Positions 16,736-26,267 are shown, numbered from the stretch's first letter. The stretch is DNA of 64,000 bases from Alcaligenes faecalis (GCF_005311025.1 NZ_CP031747.1:1488001-1552000); one strand, 5' to 3'. Numbers and translations are program-made. Notes: generated from the letters alone by a model not told the origin.

Positions 16736-19438
16736 TTAGAACCACTGGCCAAAGCGGCGGATGTACAGCATTTTCATACCCTGTGCGACCAGGCAGTAAG
16801 CCAGCAAGGTGCCGACCAGCCATGGGAAGTATTCCCAAGGCAAAGGCTGCAGGCCAACCAGTGCACCGACGCCCGAGAAGGGCAGATAAATACCAATAGC
16901 GGCAATCAGGAAGGTCATCAGCATCACAGGCAGGGCTGCGGTGCTTTGGATGAAGGGGATTTTTTGCGTACGCAGCATGTGAACTACCAGAGTCTGCGAG
17001 AGCAAGCCTTCAATAAACCAGCCGGACTGGAACAGCGATTGCAGTTCGGGCGTATTGGCGCCAAACACGTACCACATCAGGACAAAGGTGGTGATGTCGA
17101 AGATGGATGAGGTCGGGCCAATCCAGATCATGAAGCGGCCAATATTCTTGGCATCCCATTTACGCGGTTTGCGTAGAAAGTCCTTGTCCATGCGGTCCCA
17201 GGGCAAAGCCAGCTGGGAGATATCGTAGAGCAGGTTCTGAATCAGCAAGTGGATCGCCAACATGGGCAGGAAGGGGATGAACGCACTGGCCACCAGCACC
17301 GAGAACACATTGCCAAAGTTGGAGCTGGCTGTCATGTTCAGGTACTTGATGATGTTGCCAAAGGTCTCGCGGCCTTTGATCACGCCTTCTTCCAGAACCA
17401 GCAGGTTCTTTTCCAGCAGGATGATATCTGCCGATTCCTTGGCAATATCCGTGCCGCTATCCACCGAAATCCCCACGTCGGCATCGCGCAGGGCGGGGGC
17501 GTCGTTGATGCCATCCCCCAGAAAACCGACGGTGTGACCATTGGCTTGCAGCGCTTTGAGCACACGTGATTTTTGCAGGGGCGTGAGCTTGGCAAAAACC
17601 GAGTGACGTTCGACAGCGCAACGCAGATCGGGGTCTTGCATCAGCTCGATTTCAGGTCCGAGCAAAGGCTTGCCGGGCTCCAGGCCCACTTCACGGCAGA
17701 TTTTTGCGGTAATGATTTCGTTATCGCCGGTCAACACTTTCACGGCTACACCGTGTTCGGTCAGGGCGGCAATGGCTTGGGCAGCACTTTCTTTCGGTGG
17801 GTCCAGGAAGGTCAGCAAGCCTTGTACCGTCATCTCGCGTTCATCCTGGGCTTCGTAACGGCTCTTGGCCTGCTCGATGGAAATACTGCGAGTGGCAATC
17901 AGCAAGACACGGAAGCCGTCCGAGTTGTAGCGGTAAGCCATTTTCAGCAAACGGGCACGTTGCTCGGTATCCAGTGGCAAGCGCTGGTCACCGTCCTGTA
18001 CGTGGGTGGCAATGCTGAGCATTTCCTCCACCGCCCCCTTGCAGACCATGAGCTGCTCGCCTTGCGGATTTTGCACGACGACTGATAGGCGACGACGCAC
18101 AAAATCAAAAGGCAGTTCGTCGATCTTGCGGTAGGAGCCGATGGCTTGCAGGGCAGAGGGTGTCTTTTCTGCAAAGCGCAGTACCGCCTGATCCATCAGG
18201 TTCTTCACGCCGCTTTGGTGCAGGCTGTTGAGTAGCGCCAGTTCCAGAATGCGGGGGCTATTGCGATCATCCAGACCCAGATGGTGTTCCAGAATGATGC
18301 GATCTTGTGTCAGGGTGCCGGTCTTGTCGGTACACAGCACGTCCATGGCACCAAAGTTCTGGATTGCGTTCAGACGTTTGACCACCACCTTGTTCTTGGC
18401 CATGGCCACCGCGCCCTTGGCCAGGTTGGAGGACACAATCATGGGCAGCATTTCAGGGGTCAAACCGACGGCAACGGCCAGTGCGAACAGGAATGCTTCG
18501 GTCCAGTCGCCTTTGGAGAAGCCGTTGATCAGCAGCACGATGGGCACCATGACCAGCATGAAGCGAATCAGCAGCCAGCTGACGCTGTTGACGCCCCGGT
18601 CAAAAGAAGTTTCGGCGCGCGAACCGACAATGGCTTTGGCCAGCGAGCCGAAATAGGTCTTGGCACCGGTGGCCACAACCACTGCCGTGGCCGTACCGCT
18701 GACCACGTTGGTGCCCATAAAGCACATATTGTTCTGTTCCAGCACACCGGCCTGGGAACTGGAAGCAGAGGCACTCTTGCTGCTGACGGCGCTAAAGACA
18801 TCGTACTTTTCAACAGGCAGGGCTTCACCTGTCAGGGCGGCCTGGCTGACGAACAAGTCGCGGGACTCTATCAAGCGCAAGTCTGCCGGGATCATGTCCC
18901 CAGCCGACAGGCGCACAATATCGCCGGGCACGATCTGGCTCATGGGGATTTCGCGCATGACCGTAGCGCTGGACACGGTAGAGCGTCGTTGTACGCTGGC
19001 GGTGGTACGAACCATGGCTTTCAGAGCCTGGGCAGCTTTGCCGGAACGGTACTCCTGCCAGAAACGCAGCAGGCCGCTCAAGGTGACCATGACCACAATA
19101 ATCAGCACGCCGGTGTAGTCCACGTCTTCGCCCGAGCGCATGGGCAAGATGATGTCGGTGACAGCGCTGACGGCGGCCAGCACCATCAGGACCGCAATAA
19201 AGGGATTTTTAAAGGCCAGCGCCAATTGAATCAGGGCGTGGGCGGGCTTGTCCCGGGCGACCTCGTTAGGGCCGTATTCGGTCAGGCGGCTCAAGGCTTC
19301 GGCGTCGGTCAGGCCATTCAGATTGGCTTGTACAGAAGCCAGGGTCGTCTCCAGGCTAAGCCCGGTTTCGGTGGCTGTGCGCAGCTTGGCGTCGTAGTCC
19401 GCTGAGCGCAGTGGCGGACGATGTTGTTGAATGCTCAT
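16736..19438 (-). CDS. mgtA: Magnesium-transporting P-type ATPase (P3B, MgtA/MgtB type)
   Basis: 900 residues from ATG 19438 (MSIQQHRPP), with AGGAG six bases upstream; E. coli MgtA is 898. It imports Mg2+ across the inner membrane using ATP. Marks are the N-terminal cation ATPase domain, actuator TGEALPVEK, phosphorylation site DKTGTLTQD, nucleotide-binding region with KGAVEEML, hinge GDGINDAPALRDADVGISVDSGTDIAKESADIILLEKNL, and MgtA-type C-terminal helices. Upstream on the same strand lie two tandem hairpins and a small open frame with a matching ribosome binding site, suggesting a regulated leader. In enterics mgtA is under PhoPQ and leader control; no canonical PhoP box was found here. 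Confidence 0.96.
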   Translation of the reverse strand: MSIQQHRPPLRSADYDAKLRTATETGLSLETTLASVQANLNGLTDAEALSRLTEYGPNEVARDKPAHALIQLALAFKNPFIAVLMVLAAVSAVTDIILPMRSGEDVDYTGVLIIVVMVTLSGLLRFWQEYRSGKAAQALKAMVRTTASVQRRSTVSSATVMREIPMSQIVPGDIVRLSAGDMIPADLRLIESRDLFVSQAALTGEALPVEKYDVFSAVSSKSASASSSQAGVLEQNNMCFMGTNVVSGTATAVVVATGAKTYFGSLAKAIVGSRAETSFDRGVNSVSWLLIRFMLVMVPIVLLINGFSKGDWTEAFLFALAVAVGLTPEMLPMIVSSNLAKGAVAMAKNKVVVKRLNAIQNFGAMDVLCTDKTGTLTQDRIILEHHLGLDDRNSPRILELALLNSLHQSGVKNLMDQAVLRFAEKTPSALQAIGSYRKIDELPFDFVRRRLSVVVQNPQGEQLMVCKGAVEEMLSIATHVQDGDQRLPLDTEQRARLLKMAYRYNSDGFRVLLIATRSISIEQAKSRYEAQDEREMTVQGLLTFLDPPKESAAQAIAALTEHGVAVKVLTGDNEIITAKICREVGLEPGKPLLGPEIELMQDPDLRCAVERHSVFAKLTPLQKSRVLKALQANGHTVGFLGDGINDAPALRDADVGISVDSGTDIAKESADIILLEKNLLVLEEGVIKGRETFGNIIKYLNMTASSNFGNVFSVLVASAFIPFLPMLAIHLLIQNLLYDISQLALPWDRMDKDFLRKPRKWDAKNIGRFMIWIGPTSSIFDITTFVLMWYVFGANTPELQSLFQSGWFIEGLLSQTLVVHMLRTQKIPFIQSTAALPVMLMTFLIAAIGIYLPFSGVGALVGLQPLPWEYFPWLVGTLLAYCLVAQGMKMLYIRRFGQWF

Positions 19439-19467
19439 GTAATGCTCCTGGTGTACAGGCGTGACGG

Positions 19468-19527
19468 TGCTGTCCATCCCAAGAGATGGACACAGCAGGT
19501 CCTGCCGACCGGTGTGAGGGTCGGCAA
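19468..19527 (-). promoter_or_regulatory. Two tandem hairpins in the mgtA leader
   Basis: Reading the minus strand, TGCCGACC (arms 19504-19511/19520-19527, 8-nt loop) is followed by a second stem (TGTCCATC 19471-19478 / GATGGACA 19485-19492, 6-nt loop). Both lie between the small open frame and the mgtA ribosome binding site. Neither has a U-run, so a simple intrinsic terminator is unlikely; attenuation, Rho-dependent control or RNA stability are possible. Confidence 0.45.
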
Positions 19528-19572
19528 ACTAAAGATAAGAACAAGCGGATTTAGTAAGCGTCAGGCCAGCGT

Positions 19573-19791
19573 TTAGTGGCTGGGCAAGGTGCAGCGCCAG
19601 ACTCGCGCTGAGGGTGGTTTGTCACTGTCTGCAATCCAGTGAATTTCTGGTTTGCGGCTGGCCGTGTTGATACGCCAGGCAATAGCGGGGCGGTGGCCGG
19701 GAACAGCACGCTCGCGAGGGCAAGGTGTGGCAAGATGCGAACCCGACGAGGTCAGGGCCCGGATCGGTCCAGTATGAATAATGCGGTGCAT
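19573..19791 (-). CDS. Candidate 72-residue leader/small protein upstream of mgtA
   Basis: The start ATG at 19791 has CAGGAG six bases before it, almost the same arrangement as for mgtA (CAGGAG, six bases, ATG). The predicted 72-residue product (MHRIIHTGPIRALTSSG...) is basic, rich in Pro, Arg and His, and has no membrane helix or signal peptide. I recognise no family. The stop is 134 nt before the mgtA ATG and two hairpins lie in between. It could be a regulatory leader whose translation affects mgtA expression, or a small protein with its own role. An overlapping alternative frame (19551-19733) lacks a good ribosome binding site. Coding status rests on the start signal and position only. 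Confidence 0.45.
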   Translation of the reverse strand: MHRIIHTGPIRALTSSGSHLATPCPRERAVPGHRPAIAWRINTASRKPEIHWIADSDKPPSARVWRCTLPSH

Positions 19792-20183
19792 GGTTGACTC
19801 CTGATCGTGCTGCGCAAGCCACATCAGCAGACAACCCGGTGGGTCAGTAGCGTCTGAGGGGCCTGTGCAGCATCTTTCTTCGACTGTCGTCGCTGGACAT
19901 AGTGTGTTTTTTCCTGTCAGAGAGAACGAAAGGTCCTGCTTTCCGAACGGGTGTTATTTTACGACCTGCAAGCCGCTTTGCGACTGGCTTTGCGCCCGTT
20001 TTGCCCAGGCATTGGCGTATGGTTGCTATACGAAAGTATATGAATGGCCCGCCTCAGGATAAAAACCGGCTGCATGATGCAAGACAGAGATAGCCAGCCA
20101 AGTCTCTTTTATTTGTAGACGGCTGTGCTTAAGATGGGAGAATTCATTATTTTGGTGTGTGGTTTTCTTATGGCGGAACAATC
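19792..20183. other. 392-bp divergent region between the mgtA leader and the acetyltransferase gene
   Basis: No convincing gene. It should contain promoters for both directions. TATAC-GAAA-GTATA at 20027-20040 is a small palindrome with a GNRA-like loop. I found no TGTTTA-type PhoP direct repeat. Nothing else stands out. Confidence 0.45.
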
Positions 20184-22655
20184 ATGGCAGCCCTAAGGCA
20201 TCGTCTGACAGCATTGTTTGAGCCCCGTTCGGTGTTGGTCGTGTCCACCTTGCCTTTGCCCCTGATCAACGAGATGCCAGCCCGATTGGCTGGGCGGATC
20301 ACGCAGGCACGGATTACAGCCACGCAAGTGCTGGTGCCCGATCGTCTGGAAGGATTGACCGATACACAGCGCCTGGATCTGGCGCTGGTGTGTATCGAGC
20401 CGGTGCGTTTGCCACAGGCCCTGGATGCCATCCGGGTGCATAAGCCACGTGTGGTTCTGTTGCTGCCCTCCAATCTGGCCTCCCGCGATCCTATGGAAGA
20501 CATGGTGTATGCGCGCTCCTGGGCCCGTATCAATAATTGTCTGGTGCTGGGGCCGCGTGCCTTCGGGATACAACGGCCGCATCTGGGCATCAATTTAAGT
20601 CACGAGCCGCAAATGGCTCTGGCGGGCCGTGTGGCCTTGGTGTCTCAGTCGCGCTCCATTACCTCGGCCTTGATGGACTGGGCCGAAGATGTCAGCCTGG
20701 GTTTCTCCGCCATTGTGTCGGTCGGGGACGAGGCCGTTATCGACGTGCCTGAGGTGCTTGAATATCTGGCCATGGACCCGCGCACGGACAGTATTGCGCT
20801 GTATCTGGAGCACACACCTGCTTCTCGTCGTTTCACCAGTGCCTTGCACGCCGTGGCGGCCGTCAAACCTGTGGTGGTCCTGAAAGTAGGCGGTCAGCGT
20901 CAGCAGGGCGAGGCCCACGAGGCGGTCTTCAATGCCTTGATGCGGCGTGTGGGGGCGGTGCGCATTCGTTATTTTGTGCAGCTGTTCTCGGCCCTGAAAG
21001 TGCTGGTTTACACCCGCCGTCCCAAAGGGCGGCGTATTGCCTTGTTCTCCAATGGGAATGGGGCCGCGCAGATGGCTTTGGATGTACTGGGTTCGGATGC
21101 CGCAGTGACCTGCCCGGAGCTGTCGCCCTCGACCCAGCGGGCGCTGGATAATCTGCTGGCGCCTGGCGACCAGGTTCAGAACCCGGTGGTCACTTATGTA
21201 CCACTGACGCCCATGCGCATCGACTCGGTTATTTCCACCTTGCTGGATGACAAGGAAATTGACGGGGTGCTGGTCTTGCTGACACCGGACCCCTTGGCCG
21301 ATATGCCGGCGGTATCGCGTGAGCTGGCCATGCTGTCGGCCAGTGCTCGCAAACCCATTATTACGTGCTTGATTGGGGATGCGGATATGCGTCCCCTGCG
21401 TCATTTGCTCGATGGTGTGGGGACGCCGGCTTTCCGTACCCCGGATACGGCTGCCAACGCCTTCGATCTGCTGGCCCGCTATCACTACAACCAGCATTTG
21501 TCGCAGCAGACCTTGCCGCCTTTGCCGCTGGGCACCTTGCCAGAGGTAGAGCCTGCCCGAGAACTGGTACGCCAGATTCAAAGCGAGCGCCGCGAGGCTA
21601 GCGAGCAGGAGTGCCGCGATCTGCTGCGCTACTTCCACGTGCCTGTTGTCGACTTGCGTGTGACGCACGATCAGGGTGAGCCTGATCCTGATGTCCCGCC
21701 CATGGGGCTGCGTTTTGAGACCGATGACAAGTTGGGCCCTTACGCCGTCTTTGGTGGGGCCGATCACGCGGATTGGCTTTCCTCATCCTATCCGGCGGTA
21801 GAACTGCCACCGCTGAACCGCTATCTGGCGCGCCAGTTGGTGGAGCGTAGTCCCTTGTGGCGCAAGAGCCTGTCCTCGCAATTGACGCCTTTGGTATTGA
21901 CGCAGCTGTTGCAGGTGCTGGAGCGTCTTTCGGATTTGATGAGCGAGTTGCCCGGCGTGCGCCGTGTGGTGCTGGACCCCATCATGGCGGGCGAGAATAG
22001 CCTGTACATCAAGAGCATTTCCATTTCCCTGAGCAAGCAGTCCATGCTGGTACTGCCTGAAACGGCTGGCTATCGCCACATGGCGATTCATCCCTATCCG
22101 CGTCACATGATTGAGCGGCGTCAGTTCAAGGATGGGCAGCGCTGGACCTTGCGCCCTATACGTCCCGAGGACGCCGAGGCCTTGCAGACCTTTATGCGTG
22201 GCTTGTCGGATGAAAGTCGCTACATGCGCTTTGTGTCCATGCTGCGAGAGCTGACTCCACGCATGTTGTCGCGCTACACCCGTATCGACTACGACCGGGA
22301 GCTGGCGCTGATCGCTACCGTGCGTTCGCCCAATCCAGATAACCGTAACCATCCCCGTGACGAGATTATTGGCTTTGCCCACTATCTTCGTAATGGTGAT
22401 GGTCGGGGGGCGGAGTACGCCCTGGTTATCGGGGATGCCTGGCAGCGGCGTGGTCTGGGAGTCATCCTGATGGAGGCGCTGATACAGGCTGCCGCCGAGC
22501 AGGGGCTGACCTACATCGACGGCTATGTGCTGGCCTCCAATGCGCCTATGCAAGCTCTGATGAAGCGTCTGGGCTTTCAGAACGATGCGGACCCGGAAGA
22601 TCCCAGCATGCGTCGTGTCTGGCTGGATCTGGGTGAGACCCGTCGCTCGGATTAG
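20184..22655 (+). CDS. PatZ/Pka-like protein acetyltransferase (acyl-CoA synthetase-like + GNAT)
   Basis: 823 residues from ATG 20184 (MAALRHRLTALFEPRSVLVV); a start at 20157 would add nine residues. The N-terminal CoA-binding domain (about 8-135) and succinyl-CoA-ligase-like domains (about 140-460, ALVSQSRSITSALMDWA, ALFSNGNGAAQMALD) are followed by a poorly conserved ATP-grasp-like part (about 475-640). The C-terminal GNAT domain (about 655-815) carries the acetyl-CoA loop WQRRGLGVILMEALI. In Salmonella Pat and E. coli PatZ the same layout acetylates lysines, notably of acetyl-CoA synthetase. The ligase half is thought to be regulatory rather than catalytic in such proteins. The gene stands alone and its regulation is not evident. 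Confidence 0.88.
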   Translation: MAALRHRLTALFEPRSVLVVSTLPLPLINEMPARLAGRITQARITATQVLVPDRLEGLTDTQRLDLALVCIEPVRLPQALDAIRVHKPRVVLLLPSNLASRDPMEDMVYARSWARINNCLVLGPRAFGIQRPHLGINLSHEPQMALAGRVALVSQSRSITSALMDWAEDVSLGFSAIVSVGDEAVIDVPEVLEYLAMDPRTDSIALYLEHTPASRRFTSALHAVAAVKPVVVLKVGGQRQQGEAHEAVFNALMRRVGAVRIRYFVQLFSALKVLVYTRRPKGRRIALFSNGNGAAQMALDVLGSDAAVTCPELSPSTQRALDNLLAPGDQVQNPVVTYVPLTPMRIDSVISTLLDDKEIDGVLVLLTPDPLADMPAVSRELAMLSASARKPIITCLIGDADMRPLRHLLDGVGTPAFRTPDTAANAFDLLARYHYNQHLSQQTLPPLPLGTLPEVEPARELVRQIQSERREASEQECRDLLRYFHVPVVDLRVTHDQGEPDPDVPPMGLRFETDDKLGPYAVFGGADHADWLSSSYPAVELPPLNRYLARQLVERSPLWRKSLSSQLTPLVLTQLLQVLERLSDLMSELPGVRRVVLDPIMAGENSLYIKSISISLSKQSMLVLPETAGYRHMAIHPYPRHMIERRQFKDGQRWTLRPIRPEDAEALQTFMRGLSDESRYMRFVSMLRELTPRMLSRYTRIDYDRELALIATVRSPNPDNRNHPRDEIIGFAHYLRNGDGRGAEYALVIGDAWQRRGLGVILMEALIQAAAEQGLTYIDGYVLASNAPMQALMKRLGFQNDADPEDPSMRRVWLDLGETRRSD

Positions 22656-22842
22656 GCACAGGCAGGCCTGTCTGCTTGTCAGGTAAATACCCGTTTAATT
22701 GTTCCCCTGATGTCCCGATTCACTCAACGGTGGCGGGACTATGATGCACTCGTGATGGCAGGCAGTACAGCGCTGGATTGCTGGCTGCCGCCGCATCAAT
22801 GGATGGTGCCCACCACCGACGGCGCCACATACCGGGGACACA

Positions 22843-24921
22843 ATGATGCGATTGAATCTGGCTGCTTTGCAGCGCTGGGTGCTGGGCTTGTTCTTTATAG
22901 GCGGCCTGCTGGCTTGCTCCGGGCAGACAGCGATGCCACCTGAAAAAAACCATTACGAGTTCTCCATGGAGAACGACAGCCTGGAAATGCGCGATGGTGT
23001 GCGCTTGGCGGTGACGTATTATCGGCCATCGGCTAAAATACCGGGTGAAACCTTCCCGGTCATTCTGGAGATGCTGCCTTATCGCAAGGACGACTTCTTC
23101 GCGCTGGGTGACTACGAGTACGGCTCTTATTTTGCCAAGCGGGGCTATGTGCTGGCGCGGGTTGATGTGCGTGGCACAGGTGGCAGCTCTGGCCCTGTCC
23201 CTGTCAGCGAGTATTCCGCTGCCGAGATTGCCGATGCCGAGGAGCTGATCGATCAGTTGTCTCGCAAGAGCTGGTCCAATGGCAAGGTGGGTATGTACGG
23301 CCTGTCCTGGAGCGCCTTCAACTCCTTGATGACGGCTCACAGAAAACCGCCAGCACTCAAGGCCATTATCGCGGCGCACGGTTCTACCGATCTGTTTTAC
23401 AACGACGTTCACTATATTGATGGTGCCTTGCATATTGACTCCTATGCGCACCAGATTGATACCGATAACGCCATGCCGCAAAGCCCGGATTATCGGATTG
23501 ACCAGGAGTATTTCAAGAACCGTTTTGACCGCGAGCCCTGGATTTTTACCTGGCTGCGTCAACAACAGGATGGCGATTTTTGGCGTGCCGAGTCCCTGGC
23601 CTTCAAAAAGCAGCCTTTGGAAGTCCCGGCCTATTTGATTGGTGGCTTGCTGGATGGCTATCGTGATTTTGCGCTGGATGTCAGTCGAACCTCGAAAGCG
23701 CCTGTAATTGTGGAAATGGGGCCCTGGAACCACGCCTGGCCAGAATATGGCGTGCCTGGCCCGAATTATGAGTGGCGCGAGAAGGCGGTGCGCTGGTGGG
23801 ACTACTGGCTTAAAGACATAGATACCGGAATTCTGGATGAACCGCGTCGGATGGCCTTCATGCGTACCGGTCATGCTCCCGCTACCGATCGGACCAGCGT
23901 GCCCGGTTATTGGCGCTGTGATCCGCAATGGCCGGTGGAAGGCGCGCGGACTCAACGTCTGCATCCTCAGGCCGGACACCAGCTGGCTGCTATTTCTCCT
24001 GCCTCCGGTTTGGCTCAGACCTTGCGTTACAAGGCTGGAGCGGGTTTGGCTGGTGGTGGCTGGTGGGGTGAGCAAACGGGCGATATGGCTGCCGATGATG
24101 CACATAGCCTGGTGTATGACTCCGCGCCCTTGAGCGATGCCATGGAAATCATGGGTATGCCTAAGGTACGTCTGAAGGTCGCGGCTGATGTGCCTTTCTA
24201 TCAATGGACAGTGCGACTGGAGGATGTGGCCCCGAATGGGCAGGTTTCTTTGGTCAGCGGGGCAATCATCAACCCTTCCCAGCGTATCTCGCGTCTGGAA
24301 CCACAGCCCTTGGTGCCGGGTAAGGCCACCAATTTGGAAACCTCCATTCACTTCACTACGTGGCGTTTCAAGCCGGGCCATCGTATCCGCCTGGCGGTGA
24401 GCAATGCGCAGTTCCCCATGGTCTGGCCCAGCCCGACGCCGGGTGTCACCAGTCTGTTTCCGGGTGCGGATACCTGGGTAGACCTGCCCGTGGTGCCTGT
24501 GCGGGAGCAGGGTACGCAGGCTTGCGTCATGTCGCCACCCCAGGCGAGTGAAGCGGCTCCTTTCGGCCGCACTATTGACGGGGATGGCCCCGTGTTCAGC
24601 AGTGTTCGTAATGAAGCTACGGGCGATTCGACGTTCACCACCAGCAATGAGCTTAGCTGGGTGCTGCATGACAATTTGTACCGCTCCGAGGAGATGTATC
24701 GCTGGGAGGTCAATGATGCTACGCCTGCCAAGGCGCGCTATCAGGGTGATCGGCGCAATGTCTTTACGATCAAGGGGCGGGAGATTGATATGTCAGCCCA
24801 GGCTCGGATCGAGTCCGACGAATCGTATTTCTACCTGACTTTCACGCGGGTGCTGAAAGAGGATGGGGTGCAGGTTCGGGAAAAGACCTGGCAAGAGCGT
24901 ATTGCTCGGATCTATCAATGA
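22843..24921 (+). CDS. CocE/NonD-family hydrolase, lipoprotein
   Basis: 692 residues. The N-terminus is a lipoprotein signal (GLLAC, Cys25). Then comes an X-Pro dipeptidyl-peptidase/cocaine-esterase-type alpha/beta hydrolase domain (about 45-400) with nucleophile Ser155 in MYGLSWSAF, Asp271 in GGLLDGYRD and His297 in PWNHAWPEYG, followed by the C-terminal jelly-roll domain (about 420-640). Family members cleave acyl esters, beta-lactams or X-Pro peptides; the substrate here is unknown. Lipidation implies membrane-anchored action on exported substrates. The usual GxSYxG reads GLSWSA. GGGGA precedes the ATG (a second ATG follows directly). A strong terminator ends the transcript. Confidence 0.88.
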   Translation: MMRLNLAALQRWVLGLFFIGGLLACSGQTAMPPEKNHYEFSMENDSLEMRDGVRLAVTYYRPSAKIPGETFPVILEMLPYRKDDFFALGDYEYGSYFAKRGYVLARVDVRGTGGSSGPVPVSEYSAAEIADAEELIDQLSRKSWSNGKVGMYGLSWSAFNSLMTAHRKPPALKAIIAAHGSTDLFYNDVHYIDGALHIDSYAHQIDTDNAMPQSPDYRIDQEYFKNRFDREPWIFTWLRQQQDGDFWRAESLAFKKQPLEVPAYLIGGLLDGYRDFALDVSRTSKAPVIVEMGPWNHAWPEYGVPGPNYEWREKAVRWWDYWLKDIDTGILDEPRRMAFMRTGHAPATDRTSVPGYWRCDPQWPVEGARTQRLHPQAGHQLAAISPASGLAQTLRYKAGAGLAGGGWWGEQTGDMAADDAHSLVYDSAPLSDAMEIMGMPKVRLKVAADVPFYQWTVRLEDVAPNGQVSLVSGAIINPSQRISRLEPQPLVPGKATNLETSIHFTTWRFKPGHRIRLAVSNAQFPMVWPSPTPGVTSLFPGADTWVDLPVVPVREQGTQACVMSPPQASEAAPFGRTIDGDGPVFSSVRNEATGDSTFTTSNELSWVLHDNLYRSEEMYRWEVNDATPAKARYQGDRRNVFTIKGREIDMSAQARIESDESYFYLTFTRVLKEDGVQVREKTWQERIARIYQ

Positions 24922-24936
24922 AAAGCTGAATAAGAA

Positions 24937-24967
24937 ACGCCGCTGTGATTGCAGCGGCGTTTTTTTG
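24937..24967 (+). terminator. Terminator after the CocE-like gene
   Basis: ACGCCGCTG (24937-24945) pairs with CAGCGGCGT (24952-24960), followed by seven T. Confidence 0.9.
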
Positions 24968-24980
24968 TCTTGTGCTCTGA

Positions 24981-25649
24981 TTAGCGCAGTACCTGTTTCA
25001 GGAAGTGGCCAATCGCGCTGATTTCTTCCGGGCAAACAGCGTGGGGCATGGGGTAGACATTCCATTGCACCTGATAGCCCATGGCTTCCAGTTGCTGACG
25101 GCTGGCTTCGGCACGTGTCAGAGGCACGACCGGATCCATGCTGCCATGCGCCATGAAAATAGGCGTGTTCTGATTGGCCTGATGACGTTCTTTTTCCACC
25201 GCTGCCGCCAAAGGCAGGTAACCGGACAGGCACAGCATGCCAGCCAGACGCTCTGGCAAGCGCAAGCCGGTTTGCAGCGTCATGGCACAGCCTTGCGAGA
25301 AACCGGCCAGAACAATATTTTCCGTGGGAATGCCGCGAGCGTTTTCGCGAGCAATCAGGTTCTGCACTTCGATCTGCGATTGGCGCAGGCCGCTTTCGTC
25401 CTCGTGGCGCACTAGGTCCGCCACATAAATGTCGTACCAGGAACGCATGGCCATGCCGCCGTTAATGGTGACGGGCTGGATGGGGGCGTGCGGGAAAATG
25501 AAACGGATGGCGGGGGCGTTTTGCAGGCCCAGCTCTGGCACGATAGGGGCGAAATCGTGGCCGTCAGCGCCTAAGCCATGCAGCCAGATAACAGCGTGCT
25601 GAGGGTTGGCACCGGTTTCAATCTCAATCGACTCAAGCAGAGGGTTCAT
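24981..25649 (-). CDS. Carboxylesterase / lysophospholipase-like hydrolase
   Basis: 222 residues, the usual length of the phospholipase/carboxylesterase (AB_hydrolase_2) family. The catalytic triad is readable: Ser118 in GFSQG, Asp172 in HGSMDPVVP and His203 in [11 protein letters not shown]; the oxyanion loop is [11 protein letters not shown] (24-34). These small cytoplasmic serine hydrolases act on short-chain esters or lysophospholipids. The gene overlaps the stop of the upstream yjgA gene by 4 bp (ATGA), so they are co-translated. Substrate is not predictable from sequence. It faces the terminator of the convergent CocE-like gene. Confidence 0.92.
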   Translation of the reverse strand: MNPLLESIEIETGANPQHAVIWLHGLGADGHDFAPIVPELGLQNAPAIRFIFPHAPIQPVTINGGMAMRSWYDIYVADLVRHEDESGLRQSQIEVQNLIARENARGIPTENIVLAGFSQGCAMTLQTGLRLPERLAGMLCLSGYLPLAAAVEKERHQANQNTPIFMAHGSMDPVVPLTRAEASRQQLEAMGYQVQWNVYPMPHAVCPEEISAIGHFLKQVLR

Positions 25650-26200
25650 GCGGACTCCGAAAGATCTACCAAGGTCTTGATGTACTGGTACAGGGCGCGG
25701 TAGTGCTTGCGCTGTGGGTCCTGGCCTTGTACCAGTGTGGAATTTTTCTCGGCTTCTTTGCGTGCGGCACGAATCAGGGTGCGCAATTGCTGGATATCGG
25801 CGCCGGAAAATTCATTCATGAATTCGGTCAGAGCGTCGTCATCACGCAACAACAGGTCGCGTAGCGCTTCCAGCCTGTGCATGGCACGGGTGTCTTCCTT
25901 GGAGCCGTTTTCCCAGACGTCCAGTTGTTTCAGGATCGGTTCGGGTTCCACATTGCGCATCAGCTTGCCCACGTAGTGGATCTGACGGCGGCGTCCTTCG
26001 CGGGCCGTCGGGCTGATGCGCTTGGCATCCTTGATGGCAGCCATCAAGGCCTCGCCCAGATCAAGTTGTTTGAGTCGGTCGTCCGAGAGCTCAATCAGGC
26101 GTTTGCCCAGGTCGAGCAGAGCGTGCATTTCGCGTTTTACCTGCGATTTGCTGGGGCGGTCGTAACCGTTTTCATCGATTTCAGTGCGTGGACGGGCCAT
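25646..26200 (-). CDS. yjgA: DarP/YjgA ribosome-associated protein
   Basis: 184 residues from ATG 26200 ([24 protein letters not shown]), matching E. coli YjgA (183). YjgA, also called DarP, binds pre-50S ribosomal particles late in assembly. Family marks are the conserved N-terminal [33 protein letters not shown] and a charged C-terminus. A frame from 26230 would add ten residues without support. It is divergent from pmbA (67 bp apart), a pairing seen in many proteobacteria, and translationally coupled to the esterase gene. Confidence 0.94.
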   Translation of the reverse strand: MARPRTEIDENGYDRPSKSQVKREMHALLDLGKRLIELSDDRLKQLDLGEALMAAIKDAKRISPTAREGRRRQIHYVGKLMRNVEPEPILKQLDVWENGSKEDTRAMHRLEALRDLLLRDDDALTEFMNEFSGADIQQLRTLIRAARKEAEKNSTLVQGQDPQRKHYRALYQYIKTLVDLSESA

Positions 26201-26267
26201 AAGAAGTGAAATAGCAAAGATTGTCGCCAATTGGCTATGATAACCGCCTAACCCTCAAAGAGTAGCA

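Noticed and set aside
19865-20093. Two short plus-strand frames upstream of the PatZ-like gene
   Set aside because: No start signals, Cys/Arg-rich random-looking products; the region is better explained as divergent promoters.
19792-20183. PhoP box upstream of the mgtA leader
   Set aside because: No TGTTTA-type direct repeat with 5-bp spacing was found on either strand.
22720-24669. 649-residue minus-strand frame opposite the CocE-like gene
   Set aside because: Shadow of a GC-rich gene whose catalytic triad and lipobox are evident on the plus strand.
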